Assembly (NCBI GenBank): GCA_949358305.1
Contig: OX442314.1
Location: 13,759,060 to 13,819,059 of the forward strand
Direction: 5' to 3'
Length of the DNA stretch: 60,000 bases
From: Strigamia acuminata
Lineage: Eukaryota > Arthropoda > Chilopoda > Geophilomorpha > Linotaeniidae
Shown here piece by piece: positions 1 through 14,080 of the stretch. The position numbers and the translations under genes were made by a program. Within the stretch, counting starts at the first letter, position 1, and each line of letters opens with the position of its first letter. The notes below the pieces were generated by a model that was not told the DNA's origin, did no database searches, and saw nothing but the letters and a program-made list of their open reading frames with translations.

Positions 1-126
1 GGCACGCAGCACGAGCAACCTCAAACTATACATTTCAAAGCCACAAAGCAGTGTAATGAAACATTCTTCATTCTTCAACTCGTAATGCCAACAGGAGAAA
101 TTACGAGCAGCACCTCGTAAAGATGA

Positions 127-171
<45 letters not shown>

Positions 172-518
172 CCTAGAGTGCCATCACTTGAACGGAAGGA
201 AAGGGAGGAAGTAACTTTATCCTTCGTAAATCCAATGATTCCAATCGAGATATATTTTTCAATTACAATACTCGAGCTAGAAAAATCCCCAAAAAATCCC
301 TCTGCTTCAATTAGGATTTCCTTTGGTCGAATTAACCCTTTTTGTGGGCTTTAATTATCCGCTACTTTCCATTCGACGTCGCCAGACGATTAATTGCACG
401 CCTGTATCTCCTAACGTCAAGGGTTTTGTTAAGACCGCCTTTGTAAATGCTCAAACGCAGTGAAGAGGCTGCAAAAATCACGGTTTTAACAATGTATCTT
501 CAAAGAACACACTGAAGC
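1..518. other. no gene recognised
   Basis: AT-rich sequence without a recognisable coding exon. The only structured element is the GA microsatellite described separately. Confidence 0.6.
127..170. repeat. (GA)n microsatellite
   Basis: An almost uninterrupted run of alternating G and A, with a single AA interruption near its start. It is read directly from the sequence. Confidence 0.95.
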
Positions 519-700
519 CAGTGGTTCTCAAACTTTTTAGCATCACGACCCACTTTTTAGAAAGGCAATCTATCGCGATCCACTTCATCCTCGGCGCATT
601 GAGTTTTTTCATTTCATATTTATAATGGTCTAATTTTGTATATTCCGAACAGGATTTTACATGGTCGAAAACTAGAAGCAGCAGTGGTAAAAGCTCGACA
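519..700 (+). mobile_element. hAT-type DNA transposon terminal fragment
   Basis: The segment opens with CAGTGGTTCTCAAACTTTTT and continues with a 'cacgacccact' block. This is the typical terminal sequence of many hAT-superfamily non-autonomous elements. I do not find the matching inverted end (a GTTTGAGAACCACTG-like sequence) downstream, so this looks like a truncated copy. The 3' limit is approximate. The short minus-strand reading frame across it has no recognisable product. Confidence 0.55.
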
Positions 701-720
701 TTATTAGTCACACCTGTGGC

Positions 721-3700
721 GTCATCATTTTCACGTTTATGGAGCTTTTAAGGCAGCAGGGGAAGGCAAATAAAACGTGGCGCACAATCTAATTACACAA
801 ACTAATGATTAGGTTTTAAACCAAACAACACGTTGAAAGGCTGACAACTCGGTGAAGACACACCCATGCGAGCTCTACATCTCTCTCTCTCGGCTGCAAA
901 AATAGTGACTTATAACATCTCATGCCTCTTGATAATTCCTCCATCAAACTAAAAGAGCTGTTTGAATATTTTATAAACATTGCTGCAATTTTCCACTCTC
1001 CCTAAAAATAATACTTTTGTATTTTTAATCACCCGACAACTGCATCACAGTTCGCATAGTAAAGAGAAAAAAGCAATTTCCTCTTTAGGCAAAAAAATTC
1101 CAGCCCGCCATTTAATCATTCGCGTCTCAAATGTCATTTTACTCGCATCACTTTCGCCAATAATGTAATAGTGAAAATTGAAACAAATAAATTCACTGCA
1201 GACTCAACTGATCAAATAAACTCAAATCGGATGAAAACAATCAAGTTGCTCAATCGAGTTGCACGTTTAAACAAATTTACTTTCGCGTTTCCTTTCAATA
1301 GCAAAACGTTGCAATTAATTAATTCCATTAATTTACAAAAACTGTTTCCACCCTATTGTTGTAAATTGGCAAAACTTCAAGCCACGTTAATCTTACGAGG
1401 CAGTATTTGGACCATTGCTGGGCACCCAAATGGTTTACTTGAACCAAATTGCGAGGCAATCTCGAGGTAACATCCCGGTTCGAGTGAGTGGTCATTGCTG
1501 GTCTCTCGGTCCGCAACTTACCAATGAGGTGTTAACGCACATTTCTGCTCACTTGGTTTTATTAAAGGAAATTATACGCACATTTAAAACAATTATTATC
1601 ATTTCACTTTAAAAAGACAGTTTAGCGCCATTCGAAAGCTCATTTAGACTAAACACCATTTTTAAACAACATATCGAATTAACAAACCTCCTCTTGTTTA
1701 CTCTCAGAGCTTCGAATGGCAAATTTGTTATTCATTTCATCTGGTCAGCTTAACCTCAAGGTTTTCTCAATTTAACCTCAAAAATGGTGACCGGTTTAGC
1801 TGTACCTTAATAAATTTCTAATTTAAAAAAATTTAAAAAGTACAATTTATAATGTTTTCTTTAATTAGCACTGACAATTTTTCCACCATGTACACCTTTG
1901 CTTAACTTAAACAATTCGACTTGCGAACACTTTCTCGAAACTGATCTCCCCGCATGTAGGGAACTTACTGTATAGATATTTTCACTTAAAAAATAACATT
2001 CATCCAAAATTTATCCCGTCTGTGAACATTCCTTTCATTCTACTGTTTTAATATTACTTCCTTCACCTGTTCCCAAAACCCCTTTCTTTAAAACAAAAAA
2101 AGAAGGGGATTCACCTCAAACCTATTTCAACATATTCTTTCCCTTAAATTTTCAAACATATTCCATTCCATTTCTCTCACTTTCCTATTTTTCTTCTCAC
2201 TTTTTCCGAAAAAAGGTGACAGCTGCTACACCCCACGACTCAAATTCTAAAGCACACGACGACTCGCATCAGGCAAAGAAATGTGCCCGCACCATCTGAC
2301 CTTCTGACGGACATTTCAATCTTTCAATCTCAAGTGTCAATCGCCCCCTTCAGTAAAATCCCATCCCCAAAAGAAATATACGGCCATATTACTGCAAATT
2401 GAACCATCATCCAATCTCGCATCGCGTCAATTAAAACCACGACAGAAAATCCCCACCCCGAACGCCCGAACTAAGCAACACCATATGGCATTTTATGGTG
2501 TTTTACAGCCCCCCTTCGACAAGCAACCAACACGGAGGTGCAGCAAAAGACCTACTCACCTCCAGGCCACTAAATCCGTCCCATTCAAAAGCAATCAGCG
2601 ACAGCACAAAAGGCACACAATATTCCAGACTCGAAGCCTTCAAAAATGCCCTCAGCTGGTGGTAGGGGAAAAGGCGAGAAAGACCACGGACCTACGACGA
2701 CTCACCTCACCTCACAATACCTTCTTATACAGTGGAATTCCAAACCTCCACCTGCTTCAAAAACTAACCAGTCCAAGGCGGGCGGAGCACAGTTCAAATC
2801 CAAATTAAATCGACATCGCTTTCATGAATATATTGATTCAACTCGCAACTTCTGAACATTTCACATTCAAACTTAACACACGCTCTCCATTTTAGCGTAG
2901 AATCAATAAACCTAACTCTGATTCAGCAACATTCCTAATGTGTTGATTTTGCTTTTTCCTTTTTCCATTCGAAGTTCTTGTATTTGTACATCACCGAAAT
3001 ATCACCGACACCGATTATCGTATTCTACTTTACCCAGAACGGTTTAATTCCGTAGAATGAAGTAAAATGAAGCAAAATCTTGATTATACTAAGTAAAATT
3101 TGAATCGCAGTATTAAATAAATAGAATGCCGTACGTGATTTAAAAGATGTTTGTTGTTGTTCGAGTGAATAAGCGAAATATGATTATCCTTTTTTTTATT
3201 ACCCGTGTTTGTCTTCCCCTCTTTTTTCCCCGTTACAAGGACACAGGTTATGTGGAGGTTAGGGTGGGGTCGGGGAGCGCGTCGAGTTCATTTTATTTTC
3301 ATTCAGAGTGTACGGCCCAGGAATTGGGAATGAGAAAAGTTCTACGCGAAACGAATAGAACGGGCAAAGCAATAAGCAGGCATTTTTAGATATGAGACCA
3401 CGCTCCGTACTATCTTTCAATCATAAGAAGATTCCAACGCACACATGGCATGTATATATACATATACACACGTACCGCACAGCAGCGCACGCACAATGAC
3501 GCCATAAAGTGTAGCGCAACCTTTCACGAGGACTCGTTTTATATCCCTCATGAGACCCTGACACGTACACACACTATTGACGAGCCCAATTACGAAAATT
3601 GGAGAGCCCATACACACAAGAATGGCGACAACTTGTTAGTGAAGGTGCCAAAAACACATCCTTAAACTTCATGAGACAAGACATTCTCTTCGGGGAGCTG

Positions 3701-6700
3701 TAAAAATTGCGGTTTAAAAATAAATAAAAAAACAAATTCATCCTAGGCTTAATTCGCTTTAAACTTTTCGAAACAATTTAGCAAATATTGAAACTGACTA
3801 CACAGTAGCGCAACCACCGCTGAAAGCAGGGGGGTTCGCGCAAGGGTACATCTGCAACTCCCCTTGATTTACCAGTAAAAACAAATAAAATATTCCTCCC
3901 GGTCATTTATTTTCATCTAAAAACGCATTTATGCACATAAGAAACGCATTTATGCATCTAAAAAAACGTATTTTCACATCCAAACATTTTCTTTTCTTCC
4001 AAAAATTCATTTATAACCCTAAAAGCCACTGAAATCCTTTAAGATTCAACTATCCAGCTAAATTTGTAAATTAATTTTTGATTGTGTCTGTGCGACTACA
4101 GATTGAAGCGATTTTAAACCACACAGAACAAACTCAATTTTCATTGGTTAAATATTACATTTTTCAGCTTGTTATTCCACAACACAGTTCGCAAATTTAT
4201 CTCCTCCTGTTACGAATGAATAATCTCGCAAACACGATACGGCTCAAATGTTTTACCTGCCACTTTTTAAAGCTAACTCCCAACTCTCCGACTCCAACTC
4301 AAACGTGCTGCAATGCGTGTCTCATTTTGTAAAAGGACAACCTCCCCTTCTCTCTTTCATTTCTCCCCTTGTCCAGCATGGTGGCAAGCAGCAGTTATAA
4401 AGCCGGCTCGACTGGCTCGATTTTCCACTCGACTGAAACGTTGATTTTTCGTCCTTAACAACAACACAAGCGCCACAGTTTCTGCCATTCTTCTGCCCTC
4501 CCAAAACCCAGGCTCTAATTCCACAAAAACACTTGCGTGACTCGACGCTACAAAACCCCCACGTTACCCCAATTTTCCACCAAAAACGCACTTTTTAATA
4601 ACTCCCGAGAGATGCACAAATAATCATTACATTATTACAATCCCATACTCACAGCTGGATGCTAAAAACCGAGCGATTGTATGGATATTTAGTGAAAACA
4701 AGTTTGAGAAAAATCATGCAGTGTAATGACCTTATTCCAAATGCTCATCTTCGTCTACATTCAGAAATCCACTCTGAATAATCAGTGCGATTTGATTTAC
4801 ACGTTAAAAGTAGCGGGCTTAACACAACACTTGGCGACAGGAGTAATGGACTTTAAAAGTCGACTCAACTCTTCGGCTCGGCAAGGATAATACCCGACTT
4901 GTTTTAAGAAGCAAGAAAACTAATGTTTCAACTCAAATTACACGGTGCGCATAAATGAACGACATGGCCTCCAGGCGTCAGCACATTTTGATAAGAGGGC
5001 GGGTTTCGAGAGCACAAACGTCACTTTATCTTCTCCATCTTCAGCACCACGGGTATTTACAAAACATTACACACTTAAAAGGGGCAAACTTAAGCTCATC
5101 GAGTTTCATCCTGCACATTTTCTTCTTTACTCAAACCCCGAAAAAAAATTTCCTCCGAGATAAAAATAAAATAATAAAACTATATTTTTCAACAACAAAA
5201 AAAAAAAAATTAATTTTTTTTTTCGAACCGTCGAAGCGCAGAACTCGGAACATGAAACAACCAACCTGGTTGTGGTCGGGGTGAGCGGTGCGGAATGATG
5301 CCAAATAGTACGCCCGCATGTATTTCTCCGTCTTTTATTTTTATAATATGCAAAAGCGGGGCAAAAAATAAAAAATAAGAAAAAAAAAAATTAAAACAGA
5401 AGCAGAGATGCCAAGTTGCTATTTACTCGTCCTCGACTCATAAAAGATTCAAATCGACACAGAACACACGCTTCGCTGCCATGTTTGCTCGCTCATATAA
5501 CACAAAGATTGAAGTAAATGTATGTTGGATCAAGAGTTATTACATATTGAAGGAAAAAAAACACGACCTGTTTCCCGAAGAAGTTTGCAGAAGGCGACGG
5601 TAAAAGTTGTTTTAAATATTTACAACAAAATAAACAAACAAAGTAATATTGCCCATCCCGAATTCAATTTTTACAAGTTGAAAAAAATTTAAAATAAACA
5701 TCAAGAATTAAAATTCGTGACAGAAACACGGTTGGAATTAACTATAAAAATTAATTAAACTTGTAATTATCAATAGTCATCGACCGGTCGACGAGCTTCG
5801 AACTCGCGGCAATGAATCAAAACTGCGCGGCGGAACCGGTCCGGATGGAAATTGGAGGTTTTTTGAGTTAAAAGATGGATTTAAAAAATGTTTACCTTGT
5901 GTTTTGCTGTTGATGGACATGACGTTGTATACCATTCCAAGAATCATGCGTGTTTTCCGATGATGTGCACCGTTAAAAGCCACATTCAACTCATATAAAA
6001 CACGCGCCGATAAGCAAAGCCTACATCACGAGCAACTCCACGCTCCCCACTAAACGATGAACTTGGTCGCCGCTCACAACCGCGGTTCAGCGCTGCTGCC
6101 GATGCTCCTCTCTGATTGGTAGAAATTAATTTTCTGTAAAAATCGTTTAAAATTATAAAATTATAATCAAAATAATTCCATTTCATTTATCATCCATCTT
6201 TTCTAACTTTATTCTCCACAAAAATAATAAATAAAAACTAAATCGTGTGCGGTCCGTTCAAAATGGCCGTTTGTTTACATATCAGCTGTGAGTGTAGCCA
6301 GCGAGAAAACACAACAAACCATCACCGCATTCAGCAAAGGTAGCGTAATAATATCGATTCCTTTTCACTCAACTTAAACCACTCAATTTGTTGACACACT
6401 GCGATAAATTTATTTTATCTTTCATTACATTATATTCGTATTACTAAAAAAAAACTGTGAAACGAGCCATAATGTAGCTTTATTACCTTCCCTTGTCGGA
6501 TACGAAAAACCTTAAACTTCAATCAGTAAAAAAAATTATGTAAAAGTATAAATTATACCTGTCGACACTTAAAGGATCACACCAATGACACTCCAACCCT
6601 CACTATGCCCTTATCAAAATTTATTTTCCCATTAACCCTTTAGATTTATAGCTAATAAAAATACACCCTTAAAAAATCAACGTATACAAAATCCCATGAG

Positions 6701-8429
6701 ACAAGCCTAATTCCTTCATAAGTAAAACTTATGGTAGAGAGGGGGTCAAGTGAAATACACAAAATGAGTTGGGTAGTTTCACTCGCCTTAATTTGAGGCG
6801 AATAAAACAGTAATTGCTTTTGATATGAGTTGTAAGAGAAGGGCCAGTTATTGCTTTTCCCAAGCGAGTCTGATGTTTCCTGCAGATAATAATTTAATCA
6901 TTTCAAAATGACACAACCCGCAAAGACTTAATACCCGTCTCAATTTACGCTCAGCGAAAGATGAGGCGAGGACATAAACAAGTGTGCTACACTGCTTTGC
7001 TTACTCAGATTGGCTTTCCACTCTCAATGCTACTTGACCAGCAACTACACTTGTTCTAAATGGTAACAAAAGTCCCGCAATTAGAATGCTTTTCACTTGA
7101 TGGCAGTATTAAATGACCAATAATAGAAATAGCTGATTAAGACATTTGTACACATATCTCTCGCTATAATGCAAAAAAACAAAAGGATCGAATTACGTAA
7201 TTACAGTATCAACGTTCAAAATTCATTCCACTCCATTCCATTCATAATTTTAATGGTTATTAGTGAGTTTCCGGAAGGGTACTTGTGCATTATAAAAATT
7301 CAAGCTACAACCTTATAAATGTAGTGTAAATTCATAAGGACGTTTATATTTTTGTAACCATCCGTATTTACCCCTATAAATGTTATTAGTACTTCTACTT
7401 CGAATGCGTACCACTTTTTTAAAATTATAATGGTTGTTTTAATGACAATTACACCACGCGATGTTGTTATTCCAAAGACCTTTCGACCGTTGCCCTTCAT
7501 CTACAGTGGTTAATCACGTGATTTCACTCTATACAGCGATTTCTCGAAACCGACTAATTACGTAACGCAAGATACACTCGTATTTGTATTTTTGACACTT
7601 AGCAGAATGCTTAATGCCTGTGTGGAGTATTAAGCCTTGCAAGCTGCGATCAACTTTCTTGACGCCCAACTTTGCATTTGCACCGACAACTGGGAAAACC
7701 ACAGAAAATCTAGTTGGAGGCGGGTGTCAAATATTAGGTGAAAGCGAGAAAATTTTATTTTAAATTCAGTTTTATAAACAAAGAAATAAAAATAATCAAG
7801 TAAAATGAAGGACACTCCCATCAACAAAATTGGCTCGCGTATAATTATTATTTTAATTGAATTAATTTCCCTTGCATTGAGTGAATGAGTTTTTCATCTC
7901 GCATTCGTAGTTGGTATATCTTATTTTAAAGTCTAATCATAATGTGTTGTATTACTGTTTAGATATTACAAACTTTCGCATCAAATTGTCCCTTGGTTCC
8001 CATAGAAATTAAATACTGCCAGCATGTTTGACTTAAATGTGTGCTCAAAGTCTTTAAATCCCTTAATTTGATAAAGGTGAAGCACAAATTAGGATTACGA
8101 TTACAGTGAAATCCCTCAAGACCAGAAAAAGTGTTTGGACTTGAGGGCACCCAGTCTTTAGAGCAGCTTTCTCTTGCTCAGGCATGGACAAAGAAATCGA
8201 ATTGCCTAGTCTGGAGGGAGTAGTTTTAAATTAAGTAACAAGTGATTGGAAACATTCACTTGATCGTTTCATTCAATCGTGGATAAGATTCAATCAACAT
8301 ACCTTAAACCAGGTCATTTGAATACACTTGACGGCCATTCAATATTTTTATTCCAGTTTTTAATTGGATTTTTCGGTTGCCCGGATTTTTTAGAGTCTGA
8401 AACAGGTCTTCAATCAATTACTTGTCGGA
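721..8429. other. gene-free stretch
   Basis: No coding exon with recognisable similarity was found on either strand. Reading frames are short (up to about 110 codons), lack coherent protein features and run into low-complexity AT. A purine/pyrimidine alternating tract (TATATACATATACACACG-like) lies near 3450-3475. A locally GC-richer patch near 5.8-6.1 kb contains a TATA-like ATATAAAA on a background of CG dinucleotides, but no gene can be attached to it. Confidence 0.5.
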
Positions 8430-8680
8430 ACAAATACCGTATTTCAAGGTGATTTCGGCTTGGGTTGCCGGGTTTTGAGGGTTGCCTGGATTTCACACGC
8501 CCCAATTTTATATAAAAAAAATTATATTTTTTAAAAAATTCAATTTAATAATTTTTTTTTTAACTTAAAAATCGAAATTAATCAAAAACACTAAAGAAAT
8601 TGCGGGGAAAATTTTGTAACTAGAACACCCGCGTTCTATTAGCGTATTTACGGTATGCAATAAACAATTTTAGACATTTG
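8430..8680. repeat. dispersed repeat, copy 1 (second copy near 29.8 kb)
   Basis: The core from about 8584 to 8680 matches 29831-29935 over roughly 100 bases. Shared words are a 'tagaacaccc...gttcta' hairpin, 'tttacggtatgca' and a preceding 'aaaattttgtaa(c/t)tagaacaccc'. The left part contains 'ataccgtattt', an approximate inverse of the right-hand 'tacggta', which suggests short terminal inverted repeats and therefore a MITE. No coding capacity is seen. Confidence 0.6.
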
Positions 8681-10421
8681 TGTTTTCATATGCAAAAAAA
8701 AGGAATTTAGTGTTTTAAATTTTTAATTGGGGGTACATTCTTCAAAATTGAAGCAAAGGTTAATCATTGATCCACTTTCGTTAGAGCAAAACATTGACAC
8801 CAAATCCCACATTTCCATGCTACTGTGTCAATGCCATTCCGAAACGAACTCAAATTCTATCATACAGCCAATTTACTTTTTACCAAAGGAACTTGAAAAT
8901 AAAATAAAAAATGAATTTTCGCGTATGGAATATAAGCCTAACTGCATTTACATTTACGATCTGCAATATGTTATTAAATTTCCAAACTTGGAATAAAAAT
9001 TTTATGTTTTATCTACAAAATGACCACTTTTATTGGTATCCTGGAACCGAAAGTACATTTGCAAATTTAGAAACTCAAATCGCATATATCACATTTCTGG
9101 TTGCTCCATCACTCCCAAAATTATTCTTTTTGCAACACTTATGATCAAGTTGATGGCCGCCATGTTGCTTCCTCTATTTCGCGGACCAAGCCAATAAAAA
9201 CCAGTTCTCAGTAAGAGAAACATGTCTCAATTAAGAAGCACAGAACTACTCTTAGACAATAGCTGTCAAGTCAACTTGGTGGAAAGCAAGATTGACAAGA
9301 CATCAATATTGAATCCTTGCCCCATTTTTTTTTTCAAATTTGACGAGTTCTTTACTCCAGTTCGAGTGTTATCTTAGTTATTTATAAATACGTAGAAAAA
9401 GAAAACAAAAACTGCAATGCGCAGAGCAAACAACAAAATCAAACATCACAATTCCCTCGTTTATTTATTTCTCGTTTTTCCCTTCCTAAATTTACGAGTT
9501 TACTCCTACTTTCTGCTAGTTACAAGACTGTTAGTTATTTATAATGCGTTCAAAAAGAAAACAAAGCATCAACTTCTCAAAAGACAACAACAAAATGAAA
9601 GCTCGATATAAATATTTCATTTCAACACATTTGTAAAACTTGTTTTCATTCTTTGGACCAATAGAAAGCAATTGATTCAAATTGTTTCCATCATTTATTC
9701 CAAAACCAAAATTTAAACCTCCCTTTTAAATGCTAAATAAAGCAAACAAGATTATAGATTGCTAAACCTTTAATCTAGCCAGGATCAGAATTTGTAACTG
9801 TGTTGCTATGTGGAAAACGTTCATAGTTCAAAGATAAACATCCAATTACTAATGGGATTGAGCAATAAATCCAGGAAAATAGTGTTGAAAAGACGTTTAG
9901 GTGCATTCAAAGTTTCTGTTAAAAAAGTATCTAGTGCTTCTATAAACAGCAAAAATACAGGAGAAGGCATGCAAAATAATGTGAGATTAGTTCGTTTTTG
10001 TGTGTGTTTGTTGTTTTTAGGTTTTGCAAGTAAATGGTAATTAAAATGCTTTCATTTTCACCCAATGAACGAATTATGACCTACATCTTTCAACACAATT
10101 CTGCTTTTACTCACGTTTTGGGGTGGTGGGTGCTTCACCTGAAAGCATTGCAGCAATTGGACGTTGGAGCTAACTTACGAGGCAGCCATTTTGAATTTGG
10201 TTGTATAAATCAAAACCAGGCATGAAACCTAATATTCTTTGCATACCAAGGTGGACTTTTCACCATAATATTTCTATTTACTATTTATCGTATAACTTTT
10301 CATGTGCCATGATTGTGTATTTATCGCACAATACCGTTATTAATCAGATGTTTATCTTTGAACCTAATCTGTACAGCAAAATTGTAATAACTTTTGATCA
10401 AAGTTAGATTAAAGGTTTAGC

Positions 10422-10848
10422 CAGTGGCATACCGGCCACACCCCGGCCCCTGAGCAAAAGGAATCCCGAGCACGAAAAAATACGAAATACAAAACTTTTT
10501 TTCTGAATTTGTAGAATTTGTAGAATTTGTCGGAATTTTCGAAGAAATAAATTTCGAAGAAGTGAATGAAAACCCATTCAATTACTCAAATTTCTCAAAA
10601 TTTTTAAAATTTTGTCAAAAATTTTCTAAAATTTCAAAAATTTTCAAAATTTTCAAAACTTTTTAAAATTTTCACAAAATTTTCAAAATTTTCACAAAAT
10701 TTTCAAAATTTTCACAAAATTTTCAAAATTTTACAAAATTTTACAAAATTTCACAAAATTTCTCAAAATTCCTCTTAATTTATCGAAAGTTTTATAAAAG
10801 TGTCCTAATTTTGCAGGTCGACCCTATTGATTAGTCTTTACGCCACTG
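10422..10848. mobile_element. hAT-superfamily MITE with 8-bp target-site duplication
   Basis: This 427-bp element starts CAGTGGCATACCGGCC and ends TTTACGCCACTG, so its ends form a CAGTGGC(A/G)TA terminal inverted repeat. It is flanked on both sides by the same 8 bases, GGTTTAGC (10414-10421 and 10849-10856). An 8-bp duplication and CAGTGGC ends are hallmarks of hAT elements. It carries no reading frame for a transposase. It sits inside the right terminal repeat of the older element, so it inserted later. Confidence 0.88.
10585..10770. repeat. AT-rich minisatellite inside the hAT MITE
   Basis: About nine degenerate copies of a roughly 20-bp unit resembling 'ttttcacaaaattttcaaaa'. The central copies (10660-10740) are nearly perfect. 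It makes up almost half of the MITE. Confidence 0.85.
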
Positions 10849-10880
10849 GGTTTAGCAATCTATAATCTTGTTTGCTTTAT

Positions 10881-13800
10881 CTATTTATTTAAACATGTTT
10901 TTTTTTTTGCAATAAATGTTAGAACCAGACTGTTCTGTTAATCCATCAGAAATAGCTATAATATTATTTGGATTTTCCACGTTTCTATTTATAATAACAA
11001 ACATCTAATTTTTGATAAATGACTTTGAACCTTATAGTGTCGAGTTTTATAATTCTAAGGTAAGTGCATATTACCTGAGTGGCCTTTAAAACAAAAATAT
11101 AGTGAACGAAAAAAAAAAAAAAGACATATAAAAGCCAAAAAAAAAAATCCATTTTGTGCTTGCCATGTGGGAACTATATACGGATGGAATATCATTAAGC
11201 GAGAGCACATAACCAAGAAATTGAATTGTCTATTTTATTGAGGGTATAAGACAAGAGCAAAATCCCGTGCGTTGTTCTCAGTTATTTCAAGAGACGCAGT
11301 CTGTTGTTCTCAAAATGTGTCTGCTGCTCTGTCCTCGTGAGAAAATTTAGATTTATTGATTGTTTTATGAGGCAAACTATCACCACTACTTTCTTTCATA
11401 TCACTTTTTTCCTTCTCTTCTCATCAACTTAACAAAATTCTTAATAACGGAAAAATTCTCATCTCAACATATATAAGAAAGAAAGATGATAATAAACATT
11501 ATTTGCTTTGATAGCTAAGATTAAGCAAAGACATGAAATTTGCAATTTGCTGAATACTGTGTCCCTTTTATTTTCCCATTCTTTTTTTTCTTCACACTTT
11601 TAATTTTGAATTCGTTAAACGATGCGCGGGATTTCCATCTCATATCATTTTTAATAATACAACCATATTGCATAAGGTCTGTTACCATAAAATAAAATAT
11701 TTATTTCGCCAAAAAAAAAAGAAAAAAAAATTTAATTAACTTCAAACTTTTTTGTATAAAAAACGAATAAAAATGTTCAAATTTCATTATTATTTGAAAA
11801 GATATGAAAGGTTCCACGACCAATTTGACTAAAGCAACAAAAAGTTGTAAATTGGAGCTTTTAAAAAAAGATTATGCACCTGTTTGTGTGCGTGTTCTAT
11901 TTAAACCACGTGTTGGTATAAAACGTCATCACATTTGTTACATTCTTTATTAAATGTTACAATATGAGCTGCAAGAAAGCGAATAGTCGGGAAAAAAACC
12001 TTATGGCGCGCTCAACCTCCGCCAATAAATTTTGAGCGTCACTTTAAATTTAGAGCACATGAGGGAATTTCTTTTATGCTGTCTGTCGTGCGACGGCACA
12101 GCTGGTAATTTCTAAATAAAGTTTGTTTTACTGTGGCAAAGTTACACACCGTCAGCTTTGGCAAAGGAATATGTCCCTATAAATTACACAATTCACTATG
12201 TACACCTGTATAGCATTTTAAAGTGCGCCTGCAACTAAATAAATAAATATATTCCGCTTTGTTTTTCCCTTTTATCTCAAAATAACTTTTTTTTTTCGAA
12301 AATATTAATTATAATTATGATAAATAAACTTCGCACATTTTTATTTTCAACCTGAAGTTAACGTGCTGTATTGTCTTCTTCTATCAGCAGATTTTAATTC
12401 CTCGTGACACGTGATGCACGCGTCTCATCAGCGTCTCTCATCAAGAGTGCTCATTTTCAATTAAGGGACAGGCAATTAAGTGCATATTATTCCACGAATC
12501 CCTCAGTCTCTTCCTTCCTTACACACTCCCATCCCATGACAATTTGACATACAATATATAAGACATCTTATCACAGTTCAGTGACGTTAATTATAATATC
12601 CCTTATTTCTCTTACTCGAACACAATGTGTAGGGAAAATTAGAAAGAAGAAAAAAAAATTAATTTCGCATCAAATTATTAGTGAATAAAAATTTCAAATT
12701 TTATATAACATGGAAGCGTTTCAAGTATACAAATTGATGTTTTCATTTCAGTTTATAAATACCCGTGCTCAACACCTGGTTTGCTGCTTCGCAGAAGAAT
12801 TATATTAATTTTTTTATGGGTGCAAACAGGTGCAAGGCAAAGAAATTTTTTTTTCCAAAAAAAAAAAAAATTAAATTTCAGTTTCTTACTTTATTTATAG
12901 GTAATGGGGTTTAGAGATTTTTTTTTTTATTATCTCTCCCTCTTTTAGATGAGGGTGAATCTTGTGGTTAAAAATTGAACTTGATTGTGGGTAATTGCCT
13001 ACAGAAAAGGGAGGACCAACCATTTATTTCTTGATATGTTGCTGTATTATGAATGGAAATAAGTCACAAATCGTACCATCAATTTTTTTTCCTCTGGTAA
13101 TTGAAGTTTCCCCAATTTCCAAATAATAATCTTTCAGTAGCATTTCTGTCTCCATTGTGTTTTTTTTTTGAAAAATGATATTAATTTTTCATCCTTTATT
13201 CTCTGAAAAATATCCCATTTCAGCTATTTCTGCCGTGAAATTCATCAAAGAATGTGCTCATTCGAGTCTCCATCTTGATTTACCCATGATTCCAGTCACC
13301 AGATGGCACCATTAGTTAACATCGGTGCCCACCATCTCTTGTATGCATATTTCACGCCATTATTCGCCTTTGCGATCAATATTTTGCAAAATTATTGAAA
13401 ACAAGCCTCGTTGTCAATATCCCTGCCAAAACAACCGAATTTCTTATTTATTTTTAAAATTTCTAACTAAATAAAATCGTTATTTTTCTCACTACTTCAC
13501 TCAACTTGAAACCATCAAACCCCTCCATTTAGAATTACATTAGGTGTCTAGAGTAATTTTAAATCAGCAGTAAAGTGTTTAAGTTCGCCAATTCAATGAA
13601 TTATGTAAAAGCAATTTTGTTTATCATGTTGATAATGCTAAGTAGTTTTCGACATTCCTATCAAGCACGGCATTAATAACCATAAACAAACTTACTTCAG
13701 GGCCATGTTTAAAATCCCAATTACTCACAGAGTACATATTGTAAACTTTATCCCAAGACATTTTGCTACCCTTAATAACAAACCGCCAAACTGCATCCAC

Positions 13801-14080
13801 CCACTCTTTTCCTCCTCCATGCTGACACGTCATTACGGACCAAGTCCACATTGATTTTAAGCTTTATCAAACCAACACAAAACGTTACAAACCAACCCGC
13901 AAACACAATGCAGAATAAACCGGAAGCACATTTTACTTTTCAATAGCCAAAAGCCCAAAATTGCTTTCACGTTGCAGCTGGCCCTAATTCTCGATTCTCC
14001 ACACTAAAAATTGCAATTGTTGATTAGTACATGCTTGCCAATAATACACTCGCCAGATGTCTACACAAAAATAATCTATA
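10881..14080. other. gene-free AT-rich stretch
   Basis: No recognisable exon on either strand. The stretch has many poly-A and poly-T runs. A GC-richer block near 12.4-12.5 kb with ACGTGATGCACGCGTC-like words could be regulatory, but nothing ties it to a gene. Confidence 0.5.

Larger units (their letters stand above)
9737..10880. mobile_element. inverted-repeat (MITE-like) element, interrupted by a second element
   Basis: Positions 9737-9777 (41 bases, starting ATAAAGCAAACAAGATT) are the exact inverse of 10405-10421 joined to 10857-10880. The right terminal repeat is split by the insertion at 10422-10848. Without that insertion and its duplicated target the element is about 0.7 kb. Internal blocks ('ttaggtgcattcaaagtttct' near 9898, 'ggcagccattttgaatt' near 10183) recur at 14.1 kb and 25.6 kb, so it belongs to a dispersed family. 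No transposase is visible, so it is non-autonomous. The superfamily is not identified. Confidence 0.75.

Noticed and set aside
4394-4402. TATA-like TTATAAAG before a GC-richer patch
   Set aside because: No initiator, no exon downstream, and such words are expected often in AT-rich DNA.
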